Shown: positions 44,587 to 53,688, counted from the stretch's first letter. The stretch is DNA of 64,000 bases from Acidiphilium rubrum (GCF_900156265.1 NZ_FTNE01000012.1:57221-121220); one strand, 5' to 3'. Notes: generated from the sequence alone by a model not told the origin. Translations and numbers: made by a program.

Positions 44587-45276
44587 GTGTCGGAACAGCT
44601 TGATCGTACCGTCGTCCGCGCGGGTCCCGCGCTACGTCGTGGCGTCGCCGGTGCCGTTGCAACAATTGGGCTGATTCTGGTCGCGATCACCTATATCGAC
44701 CGCCCCGTCGCCCGGTTCATGGCCGTCCACGTCCATGACCGCCTGCCCTTCATCGCCATGGCCGCCATGGCCAACCTGCCGTCACCCCTGGCCACGATCG
44801 CACTGGTCGGCATCGTCGTCGCCCATTGGTGCGGTATCCCGCTCAACCGCACCGGCCGGATGGTCCTGGCGATCGCGCTGGCCACATTGGTCGCCATCAT
44901 GATCAAAAATCAGCTGAAATTCGATTTCGGCCGCGTCTGGCCGCAATCCTACCCGTTTCCAGGCATTCACGACCATCCGTCATACCTGAACGACCATGTC
45001 TTCGGGTTTTTCCCCTTCCACGGCGGCAGCAGCTACGCCTCGTTTCCATCCGGCCACACCACCGCCATCACCGCCCCGATGGCGATGCTCTGGCTGCTTG
45101 CCCCGCGCTATCGCCCGCTCTGGGGCGGCGCCATCGTACTGGTCATAATCGGCCTGATCGCGGCCGATTTCCATTTCGTCTCGGACACGATTGCCGGCTT
45201 CGCCTTGGGTGTCACCGTCGCCGCGGGCGCGGTTTCGCTCACCGCCGGCTGGATCGACCAGGGTCGCCGCCGATGA
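44587..45276 (+). CDS. PAP2-family membrane phosphatase
   Basis: A 229-residue membrane protein with about six helices. Its phosphatase motifs are 'KNQLKFDFGRVWP' (KX6RP-like), 'FPSGHTTAITA' (PSGH) and 'ADFHFVSDTIAGFALG' (final His and Asp). GTG 44587 is preferred because GGAGG (44573-44577) precedes it by 9 bases; longer starts add an unlikely Cys/Arg-rich stretch. It may recycle undecaprenyl pyrophosphate used in polysaccharide export. Its stop overlaps the second GH5 gene start. Confidence 0.85.
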   Translation: MSEQLDRTVVRAGPALRRGVAGAVATIGLILVAITYIDRPVARFMAVHVHDRLPFIAMAAMANLPSPLATIALVGIVVAHWCGIPLNRTGRMVLAIALATLVAIMIKNQLKFDFGRVWPQSYPFPGIHDHPSYLNDHVFGFFPFHGGSSYASFPSGHTTAITAPMAMLWLLAPRYRPLWGGAIVLVIIGLIAADFHFVSDTIAGFALGVTVAAGAVSLTAGWIDQGRRR

Positions 45277-46427
45277 TGGCGCAACCGCCCGCCGCCGCTC
45301 TGGCCGCCGCCCTGGCCGCCGCCCCAGCCCGCGACACGCGCTTGCCCCAGGGCTATCTCAGCACCAGGGGCAGCCAGATCATCGATGCCGCGGGTCATGA
45401 CGTCCGCATCGCCAGCGTCGGCTGGAACCAGCACTTCAACGCCATACAAGCCACCGTCGCCGCCATCGCCGCCGCCGGCTTCAATACCGTGCGCGTCTCC
45501 TGGGACGATGCCGATCTCGCCGCGGCCCGGCGCCTGCTGATCCAGATCGTCGCCGCCGCGAGCCGGTCCGGCCTGAAAGTCATCATCGATCATCATAACG
45601 ATGAAGGTTTCACCAACCCGCGCGACGGGTTCGGCGCCCAGCAGCGCAACGGCCTGTGGTTCGATCGCGGCCCCGGCACCAACGACACCAACGGTGCCGG
45701 CGTGGTCGGCACCGTCACCGCCGCGCAATTCCAGACAGATTGGGTCACGATCGCCCGGACATTCGCAACCAACCCCACCGTGATCGGCTTTGATCTCGAT
45801 AACGAACCGACAGCCAACGGGCACATCACCTGGGGCGGCGGCGGCCCGACCGATATCCACGCCATGGCGCAAACCGTCGGCGATGCGATCCAGGCGGTCG
45901 ATCCCGGTGCCCTGATCATCGTGGAAGGCCCGCAGAATTACCGCACCTCCTTCGCCGATCGTGGTCCCGCCCCGGCCGGCGACCTCACGCTCGCCGGCCG
46001 GATTCCGGTGAAACTGACGATTCCGCACAAGCTCGTCTACTCGGTGCACGAATACCCGACCGAGATTTCAGATGTCCGCCCCGACTCCGGTCCCGCCGCC
46101 ATCGCGCAGATGAACCGCACCTGGGGCTATCTGGTAACACAGCACATCGCACCGGTCTGGGTCGGCGAAATGGGCAGCAGCATGCGGTCCACCAACGCCC
46201 GTGCCTGGGCCGCGACATTGCTCGGCTACATGAACGGCAAGGACGGAACGGAGGGTGGCCCAACCTTTCGGCCCGGCGAGCAGCCGGTGCCGGGGGACTG
46301 GTGGGTCTGGGGCTACCTACCCCGCCAGGCGCCCGACGGTACGCTCAACGCTGCGGGCGCCTTGCGGCCGGCGCAATCCGTGGCCTGGCGGCAACTCCTG
46401 CCGTTAAACACCGAGGTGCCGCGATGA
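45273..46427 (+). CDS. GH5-type glycanase (cellulase-like), no Hint domain
   Basis: A 384-residue paralogue of the catalytic part of the GH5-Hint protein at 31810. Shared stretches are 'VRIASVGWNQ', 'DIHAMAQTVGDAIQAVDPGALII', 'YSVHEYPTEI' and 'DWWVWGYLP'. Acid/base Glu is E178 ('FDLDNEPTA') and nucleophile Glu E299 ('VWVGEMGSS'). The Ala-rich N-terminus is only weakly signal-like. The protein stops where the Hint domain would begin. It probably trims or degrades the locus polysaccharide. Translation is coupled to PAP2 (ATGA overlap). Confidence 0.88.
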   Translation: MMAQPPAAALAAALAAAPARDTRLPQGYLSTRGSQIIDAAGHDVRIASVGWNQHFNAIQATVAAIAAAGFNTVRVSWDDADLAAARRLLIQIVAAASRSGLKVIIDHHNDEGFTNPRDGFGAQQRNGLWFDRGPGTNDTNGAGVVGTVTAAQFQTDWVTIARTFATNPTVIGFDLDNEPTANGHITWGGGGPTDIHAMAQTVGDAIQAVDPGALIIVEGPQNYRTSFADRGPAPAGDLTLAGRIPVKLTIPHKLVYSVHEYPTEISDVRPDSGPAAIAQMNRTWGYLVTQHIAPVWVGEMGSSMRSTNARAWAATLLGYMNGKDGTEGGPTFRPGEQPVPGDWWVWGYLPRQAPDGTLNAAGALRPAQSVAWRQLLPLNTEVPR

Positions 46428-46693
46428 TCATCACCAGATAAAGTGTATTAATTTATAGAATTAATGCCGATTTCAGCGTAAATTATCTAATTTATCGAAT
46501 AACATATTATTATCGATATTAATTAGATATTTATTTACATTATTTCTATTGCTCTGAGGTCGTACGTTAGGTATGCGTAAACTCATTGCTGTACTGCACT
46601 TTAAATCAAAAAAGACTGATTTTCAGCGGGAACGTTAGGCTTCCGTGGAAGTTATTTTAGCGTTTGCGGCTATCCGCAGCCGAGGAGACTTTC
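46428..46693 (+). promoter_or_regulatory. AT-rich leader of the main exopolysaccharide operon
   Basis: A 266-base gap, extremely A/T-rich between 46440 and 46550. It contains two direct copies of ACGTTAGG (46564-46571 and 46632-46639), and a small stem-loop CGGCT/AGCCG (46667-46671 / 46678-46682) right before the GAGGAG ribosome site of the next gene. It must carry the promoter of the + strand operon. No sigma factor motif or known riboswitch was recognised. Confidence 0.5.
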
Positions 46694-48220
46694 GTGCCAT
46701 TTCAAAATGAGGCGGCGGCATTACCGAAAGAACCGTACCCGACTCAGACCGGGCCATTTCAGTCGACTTCTTTTGCGAAGCCGGCACTCAGGCGCGCACC
46801 GCCCGGTGCCGGTCTTTCGCTTCTCGCCGCAATGATCGAGACCGCTCTCATCGCCTGCGTCGTGATCGTCGCGTTTCTGTCGTTCCGCCCCGCCGTCAGC
46901 CTCGGCGGGGCGAGCTGGGCCGCCATGATCGGCTTGCCTCTGTTCAGTGTGCTGATCCTTACGCAGCGCCAGTTCTACACCACTCATCATTTGCTGTTCG
47001 CGCCGTTCCAGCCATTCCGTCTCACCGGGGCCTGGATCGGTGCGTTCGGGGCAACGGTCGTGGTGGCAACGCTGGCGCGCAGCATCGAACCGCAACGCCT
47101 GCGCCACATCGGCGTGGTGCCGTCCGAACTGACCATTCTGTTCGTCACTGGCCTCACTGCCCTGCTCGGCGGTCGTCTGGCCTGGGCTGCCATCCGCCCG
47201 CGCTTCGCTCTCCGCGCGATCCCGCGCGTGCTGTTCATCGGCGCCCTCGATTCCAGCCGCCGCCTGCTGACCCAGCTGCACGCGGAAACATCGATCGCCC
47301 TCGTCACCAGCCTCGATTACCGCGATCCGGCAATCGAGCTGTTCGGGCCCGATGCCCAGTCAGGCGCGCTTAGCAATCGCGTCCGGCTGACCGCCCTGCT
47401 CGAGCGGGAAAACATCGATGCGGTTCTGGTCCCCCTGCCGCAGGTTCCGCAGGCCGATATCGCCGTCATCGCGGCGGCGGCGCAAAGCTGCGGCGTCGCC
47501 ACGGTGGCGCTGCCCGGCCTGTCACTGCGGCGCGATCCTGCCGCCGGCTTCACCACGCTCGGCGGCGTGCCCGTGCTGCAACGCGACACGACACGGCTGT
47601 CCCCGATCGGCATGGTGCAGAAGCGCCTGTTCGACCTGATCGTTGGCGCCCTCGTCCTGCTGATCATCGCACCGGTCATGCTCATCATCGCGGCATTGAT
47701 CCGGCTCGATTCGCCCGGCCCCGTCCTGTTCCGCCAGCTCCGCGTCGGCCGCGGCGGTACCTTGTTTGAAATTCTCAAATTCCGCACCATGGCAGCATCG
47801 GCATCATCCCAACCCGATCAACCGGACGCACCCCTGCAAACCGAGCGTAACGATCGTCGGGTAACCCGCCTGGGCGCGATCCTGCGGCGCCACAGCCTCG
47901 ATGAACTGCCCCAGATCTTCAATGTCCTCCGCGGCGATATGTCGATCATCGGCCCGCGCCCGCACGCCGCCGCCATGACCGTCGCCGGCATGAAGCTCGA
48001 GGCTCTGGTGCCGGACTATCCCGACCGCTTCGCCGTGCGGCCCGGCATCACCGGCTGGGCCCAGATCAACGGCCGGCGCGGCATCATCGACAGCGTCGAT
48101 GCCCTGCAAAACCGGGTCGACCACGACCTTTATTATATCGAAAACTGGTCGTTCGGCTTCGACATCGTGATCCTGCTTCGCACCATCGGCTGCATCATCC
48201 GCGACGATCAGGCCTTCTGA
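46694..48220 (+). CDS. Undecaprenyl-phosphate sugar-1-phosphate transferase (priming enzyme)
   Basis: A 508-residue WbaP/WcaJ-type polyprenyl-phosphate hexose-1-phosphate transferase. Four N-terminal membrane helices and a CoA-binding-3-like middle part precede the catalytic C-terminus: 'KRLFDLIVGALVLLIIAPVML', 'DSPGPVLFRQLRVGRGGTLFEILKFRTM', 'HSLDELPQIFNVLRGDMSIIGPRP' and 'AVRPGITGWAQINGRRG'. It loads the first sugar on undecaprenyl phosphate. GTG 46694 is chosen for GAGGAG 6 bases upstream. First gene of the + strand operon. Confidence 0.93.
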   Translation: MPFQNEAAALPKEPYPTQTGPFQSTSFAKPALRRAPPGAGLSLLAAMIETALIACVVIVAFLSFRPAVSLGGASWAAMIGLPLFSVLILTQRQFYTTHHLLFAPFQPFRLTGAWIGAFGATVVVATLARSIEPQRLRHIGVVPSELTILFVTGLTALLGGRLAWAAIRPRFALRAIPRVLFIGALDSSRRLLTQLHAETSIALVTSLDYRDPAIELFGPDAQSGALSNRVRLTALLERENIDAVLVPLPQVPQADIAVIAAAAQSCGVATVALPGLSLRRDPAAGFTTLGGVPVLQRDTTRLSPIGMVQKRLFDLIVGALVLLIIAPVMLIIAALIRLDSPGPVLFRQLRVGRGGTLFEILKFRTMAASASSQPDQPDAPLQTERNDRRVTRLGAILRRHSLDELPQIFNVLRGDMSIIGPRPHAAAMTVAGMKLEALVPDYPDRFAVRPGITGWAQINGRRGIIDSVDALQNRVDHDLYYIENWSFGFDIVILLRTIGCIIRDDQAF

Positions 48221-48250
48221 ACCTGCCGCCCCTGCAAGAGTGTTGAACCC

Positions 48251-48916
48251 ATGAACAGCCACATCTCCCCGGATCATGCGAAACCGCAATTTTTTGATCC
48301 CGCACCCGATCCCGCCATCGCGCGGCCGCTCACCACCGCGACCGCAATCCATACCGAACCGCTGCCCTACGGCTTCATTGCGCTGTTCCAGACGATCGAA
48401 ACCCTGCGCATCCCCGACCGTAGCTTCGTCATCCAGTTCGTCGCCCCGCATCCCGGCGCCGGCACCACCACCATCGCGGCGGGCTTCGCGCTCGCCGCCG
48501 CCCAGTCCTACCGTCGCCCAGTCCTGTTGATCGATGCGGGCGCCGCCCATACCGCGACCGGCCCGATCGAACCGGTCCCAACCGAAACCGCATTCCTGTT
48601 CGCCGCCACCATCAGGCGGGAACCGCACCATTTCTCGGACCCTCTCGCGATCAGCCTCAATGAACGCCTCGCCGACCTGCGCCGGGATTACCACGCCATC
48701 GTCGTCGATTGCCCGGCCCTTGGCCGCTCACCCGAAGCCGTCACCATCGCGCGGCATTGCGATGGCACTGCCCTGGTCGCCGCCGCCACGCAATCCTCGG
48801 CACGCGATGTCATGGCCGCGCGCGATGCGATCACGCTGGTCGGCGGGCAGGTGCTGGGCGCGGTGTTCAACCGCGAACGCAGTTATCGGCCGCGCTGGCT
48901 GGGGGGACGCGGTTGA
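48251..48916 (+). CDS. CpsD/Wzc-like P-loop protein with degenerate Walker A
   Basis: A 221-residue protein in the position of a capsule tyrosine-kinase domain. 'FVIQFVAPHPGAGTTTIAAGFALAAA' aligns with the Walker A of CpsD-type kinases, but the catalytic Lys of GxGKT/S is Thr. 'VLLIDAG' is the Walker A' place and 'HAIVVDCPALGRSPEA' the Walker B place. There is no Tyr cluster at the C-terminus. It may be a non-kinase partner of the Wzz-type protein at 55906 rather than an active autokinase. Confidence 0.75.
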   Translation: MNSHISPDHAKPQFFDPAPDPAIARPLTTATAIHTEPLPYGFIALFQTIETLRIPDRSFVIQFVAPHPGAGTTTIAAGFALAAAQSYRRPVLLIDAGAAHTATGPIEPVPTETAFLFAATIRREPHHFSDPLAISLNERLADLRRDYHAIVVDCPALGRSPEAVTIARHCDGTALVAAATQSSARDVMAARDAITLVGGQVLGAVFNRERSYRPRWLGGRG

Positions 48917-50406
48917 CGGCCCGACCGCATCAATCGAGCCCACCGCGCCGCAACCTGCAAGGACTGATCGCAGGCTATCTGCCCGCCACGATCATTCCAG
49001 CACTGGTCTCGCTCGGTGTCGTTCTGGCCTACACCAGACTGCTCTCACCGGCGGAATACGGGCGCTACAGCCTGGCGTTCACGGCGCTGATGGTGGTCCA
49101 GGTCTCCCTGTTCTACACGCTCAGCCTGTCGATCGTGCGGTTCTATCCGGTCGCGGTGCGCGAAGGTGCCACATCCGATCTGATCCGAACCAGCTATATC
49201 GGCGTCATCGTGGTCGGCCTGATCGCGGCGGCGCTGGCAGCGGCCGTGCTGATCTTCGCCCCGCTGCCCTCGAAACTGCTGCCGGTACTGTGGCTCGCGC
49301 TGCCGCTGCTGTTGCTGCGTGCGACGCTTTCGGCCGGCCAGGCGGTGCGCCGCGCCAGCGATGCTTCCGGGTCCTATTCAGTCGTCGAATGTGGTCAGGC
49401 GATCATCGGCTTCGCTGCCGGCGTCCTGCTGGTCGTGCTGCGTGGCCCGACCGCTGAGAACGTCATGCTCGGCCTGATCATCGGCGCTGCCGCGATGCTG
49501 GGGATCGGCGCGCGCGACTTTTGGCGCGCCTTCGTCGAGGGACGTTTCGATCGTACCCTGCAACGCAATGCCTGGGTGTTTTCCGCCCCGCTCGCCCTCA
49601 CCTATTCGGTCGGCGCGGCGCTGCAATATGGCGACCGTTTCATGGTCGCCGGCCTCGCCGGTGCCCAGGCGTTGGGTATCTATACCGTTGCCACCGTCCT
49701 GGTCGATCGCCCAACCGCTCTCGCCGGCATCGCGATCACCACGGCCACATTTCCGCGCGTGGTCCGCACCCTCGAAGACGAAGGGGTCGAAGCGGCGCGG
49801 GCGCAACTCGGTTTCAACGGCATCCTGCTGCTCGCGGTCGCGGCACCGGCCTGCGTTGGTCTCATGCTGATCGCCCCGCAACTCGCCGGCATCACCGTCG
49901 GCCCGGCGTTTCGCACCGGACTCGTCGCACTCCTGCCGATCGTCGCGGCAACCGCGCTGATCCGCATGATGTCGGCCCATTTCATCGATCACGCCTACCA
50001 CCTCGCCCGCCGCTCCGATCTGATGCTGCTGGCCTACGGCCCGTTCGCGGTGCTCAATCTTGGCATCGATGTCGTGCTGATCCCCCGCTTCGGCGTGCTC
50101 GGCGCCGCATGGGCGGCGCTCGGCTGCCTCAGCCTGCAATGCCTGATCAGCGCGCTGCTCGCCCGCCGGGTGTTTCCGCTCTGGTTGCCCCCAGCCGATA
50201 TCGCACGCGTCGCCACCGCCCTGCTGCCGATGATCGTCTTCGCGCGCATGATCGATTTGACCGACCCATGGCTGCATCTGGGCGCCGTCATGGCCGAAAG
50301 CGTCGTTTCATACGCTGTCATGCTTATCGTGCTCGATCTGGCCGGCCTGCGCGGCGTCGCGATCGGCCGATTCCGCCGGATATTCGCGCTCCAGGAACAG
50401 GTGTGA
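48913..50406 (+). CDS. Polysaccharide flippase (Wzx/MATE-like)
   Basis: A 497-residue polytopic membrane protein with about 12-14 helices. The start 'LQGLIAGYLPATIIPALVSLGVVLAYTRLLSPAEYGRYSLAFT' is typical of Wzx-type flippases. It moves lipid-linked repeat units to the periplasm. TTG 48913 overlaps the preceding stop by 4 bases; this start is inferred from operon spacing and could be a few codons later. Confidence 0.88.
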   Translation: MTARPHQSSPPRRNLQGLIAGYLPATIIPALVSLGVVLAYTRLLSPAEYGRYSLAFTALMVVQVSLFYTLSLSIVRFYPVAVREGATSDLIRTSYIGVIVVGLIAAALAAAVLIFAPLPSKLLPVLWLALPLLLLRATLSAGQAVRRASDASGSYSVVECGQAIIGFAAGVLLVVLRGPTAENVMLGLIIGAAAMLGIGARDFWRAFVEGRFDRTLQRNAWVFSAPLALTYSVGAALQYGDRFMVAGLAGAQALGIYTVATVLVDRPTALAGIAITTATFPRVVRTLEDEGVEAARAQLGFNGILLLAVAAPACVGLMLIAPQLAGITVGPAFRTGLVALLPIVAATALIRMMSAHFIDHAYHLARRSDLMLLAYGPFAVLNLGIDVVLIPRFGVLGAAWAALGCLSLQCLISALLARRVFPLWLPPADIARVATALLPMIVFARMIDLTDPWLHLGAVMAESVVSYAVMLIVLDLAGLRGVAIGRFRRIFALQEQV

Positions 50407-51347
50407 GCACCACCCTGACCCATACCGAACCGCCGCGGGGTTTCCGCAGCCGTTGGCGCGACCGCTTGCTGTGCGAGTGGTGGTCGATCGGCATCTGCGA
50501 CCGGTCGATCGGCGAGGTTCTGGAACGTGGCGCCCTCGGTCCAGTCCGCTGGCTCGAACCGGCGCGTGGCGCCGCCTACCGCGCCGACCCGTTCGTCTGG
50601 CCCGGCACCGGCCTCGTGCTGTGCGAGGAAGTGCCCCTCACCACCGGCATCGGCCATATCGTTGCCCTGCGCGAAACCGATGGCCGGTTCACCCCGGTCC
50701 GCACCTTGCTCAACGATGGCGGCCATCGGTCCTATCCGTTCGTCTTTCAATATGATGGCGAGACGTATCTGCTCCCCGAGTCCGCCGCGTGTGGCCCCAC
50801 CGTGCTCTATCGTCTCGATCGCGGCTGGAACCTCGAACGCGTCGCCACCATCGCCCCGGACCGGCGCCTGGTTGACGCCACAATGTTCGAAGCCGATGCA
50901 CGCCTCTGGATCGCGGCAACCGATCTGGCTTACGGCACCGACAATAACCTGTGCATCTACTATGCCGATCAGCCGGCAGGTCCCTGGCACCCCCACGGCA
51001 TGAACCCGGTCGTCACCGGCCGCCGCACCGCGCGCAGCGGCGGGACGCCGTTCCGCCATCGCGACGGCCTCTACCGCCCGGCGCAGGACTGCACCGAAAC
51101 CTACGGCGGCGCGCTGGTCATCACCGAAATCACCACCTTGACGCCGGACGCCTTTGCCGAACGCATCGTCTGCCGCATCGCCCCGGACACCGGCGGCACG
51201 TTCCCCCACGGGCTGCACACCATTTCCGCCGATGGCGATCGCTGCCTGGTGGATGGCAAGCGCCTGGTGTTCGATCCGCGCGTGGTGGCCGGTAAAATCA
51301 ACCGCCGCCTGTTCGCTCGCCCCCGCACCCTGCGGCTCACATCGTGA
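50403..51347 (+). CDS. GINT1 N-terminal-like beta-propeller protein
   Basis: A 314-residue protein whose repeats of Asp/Gly/Trp-rich blades ('AYRADPFVWPGTGLVLCEEV', 'GHRSYPFVFQYDGETYLLPESA', 'VDATMFEADARLWIAATD', 'SGGTPFRHRDGLYRPAQDC', 'TFPHGLHTISADGDRCLVDGK') resemble the five-bladed propeller of glucosamine inositolphosphorylceramide transferase 1, N-terminal part. The GT64-like C-terminal domain of that plant enzyme is missing. The fold also recalls GH43/GH32, so a glycan-modifying role is plausible. GTG 50403 overlaps the flippase stop (GTGA). Confidence 0.7.
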   Translation: MSTTLTHTEPPRGFRSRWRDRLLCEWWSIGICDRSIGEVLERGALGPVRWLEPARGAAYRADPFVWPGTGLVLCEEVPLTTGIGHIVALRETDGRFTPVRTLLNDGGHRSYPFVFQYDGETYLLPESAACGPTVLYRLDRGWNLERVATIAPDRRLVDATMFEADARLWIAATDLAYGTDNNLCIYYADQPAGPWHPHGMNPVVTGRRTARSGGTPFRHRDGLYRPAQDCTETYGGALVITEITTLTPDAFAERIVCRIAPDTGGTFPHGLHTISADGDRCLVDGKRLVFDPRVVAGKINRRLFARPRTLRLTS

Positions 51348-53668
51348 ACCCGCCGTTGGACCATGGCGGCATGGTGCGCGCCGCGCATGAAGCGGTGGTA
51401 CCCGCATCGGCCGCGACCACGCCGCCCGCATCGGTCATGCTCTTCCTGCCCGCGCTGACGATCGGCGGCGCAGAGATTGCGCTGGTGCGGCTTGCTGGTG
51501 CGTTCGCCGCCGCCGGCCACCGTGTCGCGATCGTGGTGCAGGCGGCAGTCACCGGCGATACGGCCATTGCGGTGCCTCCGGGCGTCGAACTGATGACGCT
51601 TGATGTCCGCCACACCCGCGCCAGCCCCTTCGCACTGGCGCGACGTGCGGTGGCGTGGCAAGCGGATGCCCTCATCGCCGCCCTGCCGCACAACAACCTC
51701 GCCGCCATCGCCGCCGGGCTGATCGCGCGGATCAAGTACCGCCGGCGCCTTGTCGTGGTGGTTACGGAACACGCACCGATCGCCCTGCTGATCGCCGCTC
51801 ATGCCAGTCTTCGCTACCGTGTCCTGCCGCTCCTGCAACGGGCCTGCTATCCGATGGCCGATGTGCGCGTCTGCGCCTCCAGCGGCATCGCCGCCGAATT
51901 TCGTGCGCTCCTGCCGGCCGGCACCACGATCCACACCATCTTCAACCCAGTCGTCGAAGCCGGCGCCACCTCGGCCGACGACCTACGGAATACCGGTCCC
52001 AACGGCCCCGCGCTGATCGTCGCCGCCGGTCGTCTGGCACCCGAAAAAGATTTTGCCACGCTGCTTCGAGCGTTCGCCCTGCTCCGCGCCCACCGGCAAG
52101 CGCGTCTGATCATCGCCGGCGAAGGTCCCGAGCGCGCGCGGCTGACCACTCTGGCAGCCGATCTGGCCATCTCCGGCGACGTCGAAATGCCCGGCTTTTC
52201 ACCGAGCCTGCCCGCCCTGCTGGCCCAGGCCGATGTTTTCGTCAGCACCTCGCGCTTCGAAGGCTTCGGCAACGTCATCGTCGAGGCGCTCGCCAGCGGC
52301 ACCAAAGTCGTTGCGACCGACTGCCCGGTCGGCCCGCGCGAAATCCTGGCCGATGGCGCGTTCGGCACGCTCGTCCCGGTCGGTGATGCCCCGGCGATCG
52401 CCGCGGCGATCGACCGCACGCTCGATGATTGCCAGAGCCGCGCCGATCTGCGCCGTCGCGCCGGCGATTTCACGATCGATGCCAGCCTCGCCGCCTACCG
52501 CGCCGTGATCGACTCCCGCCTCCCGCCCGCCCGCCGCAAGGCCGCGCCGCTGACGCTCGCCATCTATATGCACGATTTCAGCAGCGGCGGTGTCGAACAC
52601 GCGACCCTCAGCCTGATCGGCGCCTTCCGCGCGGCCGGCATCGCGGTCACCCTGTTGGTTCATTCCGATGCCGGTGAATTGCGCGCGGCGCTCCCGCCCG
52701 ACCTCACGGTGATCAATTTCGCGACCACCCGCACCATTGCCGATCTCGTACCGCTGGTGCGCTATCTGCGAACCCATAATCCCGACATCCTGCTCGCCAA
52801 TCTCGATCACAACAACCTGATCGCGACCCTCGCGAGCCTGATCGCCCGGCTCGGTGCCACACGGTCAACGACCCGCCTGATCATCGCCCAGCACAACGCC
52901 CTGAGCGCCGAAGCGCGGGCGATGCCCAGCCTGAAATACCGCCTGCTGCCGCTCGCTTACCGCTTGCTCGCGCCCCGCGCCGCCGGCATCGTCGCGGTAT
53001 CCGGCGGCGTCGCGGATGATCTGGTCACCTGCGCTCGGCTCGATCGCGGCCGGATCACAGTGATCAACAATCCGGTGGTCGATGCCAGGCTCCACGCCCG
53101 CGCCGCCGCCCCGCTCGACCACCCCTGGGTCGACGAAACCGCCACGCGGCCCCTGTTCATCACCGCCGGGCGCCTGGTCGGCCAGAAGGATCACGCAACC
53201 TTGCTGCGCGCCTTCGCCCGCGCCCGCGCGCACCGCCCGATGCGGCTGGTCATTCTCGGCGAAGGTCCGCTCCGCCCGACGCTCGAAGCCCTGGCGGAAG
53301 AACTCGGCATCCGTGACGATGTGCTGATGCCGGGCTACGTCGCCAACCCGCAGCCCTGGTTCGCCGCCGCCGCTGGCTTCGTCCTGTCGTCGCGCTACGA
53401 AGGGTTCGGCAACGTGCTGGTGGAAGCCATGGCCTGCGGCACCCCGGTGATCAGCACCGATTGCCCGCACGGCCCCGCCGAAATTCTCGGCCACGGTCGC
53501 TACGGCAGCCTGGTGCAACCCGGCGATATCGACGGCCTGGCCGCGGCGCTCGACCCTGATCTGCGGCAACGCTGGTCGGCGGAAACCTTGCGCGCCCGCG
53601 CCGATCACTACACCGTCACCGCTTCCGCAGGCGCGTATGTCGCTTTGTTCGATCGGGTGCGGCCGTGA
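51344..53668 (+). CDS. Tandem GT4 glycosyltransferase (two complete domains)
   Basis: A 774-residue protein made of two GT-B GT4 units. Unit 1 (about 30-395): 'PALTIGGAEIALVRLAGAF', 'AAGRLAPEKDFATLLRAFALL', 'SRFEGFGNVIVEALASGTKVVATDCPVGPREIL'. Unit 2 (about 405-774): 'MHDFSSGGVEHATLSLIGAF', 'TAGRLVGQKDHATLLRAFARA', 'SRYEGFGNVLVEAMACGTPVISTDCPHGPAEIL'. Both have full donor motifs, so it may add two sugars in sequence. The halves look like an internal duplication. GTGA overlap with the previous gene. Confidence 0.9.
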   Translation: MNPPLDHGGMVRAAHEAVVPASAATTPPASVMLFLPALTIGGAEIALVRLAGAFAAAGHRVAIVVQAAVTGDTAIAVPPGVELMTLDVRHTRASPFALARRAVAWQADALIAALPHNNLAAIAAGLIARIKYRRRLVVVVTEHAPIALLIAAHASLRYRVLPLLQRACYPMADVRVCASSGIAAEFRALLPAGTTIHTIFNPVVEAGATSADDLRNTGPNGPALIVAAGRLAPEKDFATLLRAFALLRAHRQARLIIAGEGPERARLTTLAADLAISGDVEMPGFSPSLPALLAQADVFVSTSRFEGFGNVIVEALASGTKVVATDCPVGPREILADGAFGTLVPVGDAPAIAAAIDRTLDDCQSRADLRRRAGDFTIDASLAAYRAVIDSRLPPARRKAAPLTLAIYMHDFSSGGVEHATLSLIGAFRAAGIAVTLLVHSDAGELRAALPPDLTVINFATTRTIADLVPLVRYLRTHNPDILLANLDHNNLIATLASLIARLGATRSTTRLIIAQHNALSAEARAMPSLKYRLLPLAYRLLAPRAAGIVAVSGGVADDLVTCARLDRGRITVINNPVVDARLHARAAAPLDHPWVDETATRPLFITAGRLVGQKDHATLLRAFARARAHRPMRLVILGEGPLRPTLEALAEELGIRDDVLMPGYVANPQPWFAAAAGFVLSSRYEGFGNVLVEAMACGTPVISTDCPHGPAEILGHGRYGSLVQPGDIDGLAAALDPDLRQRWSAETLRARADHYTVTASAGAYVALFDRVRP

Positions 53669-53688
53669 CCCGTGATCAGAAGCAAGGT

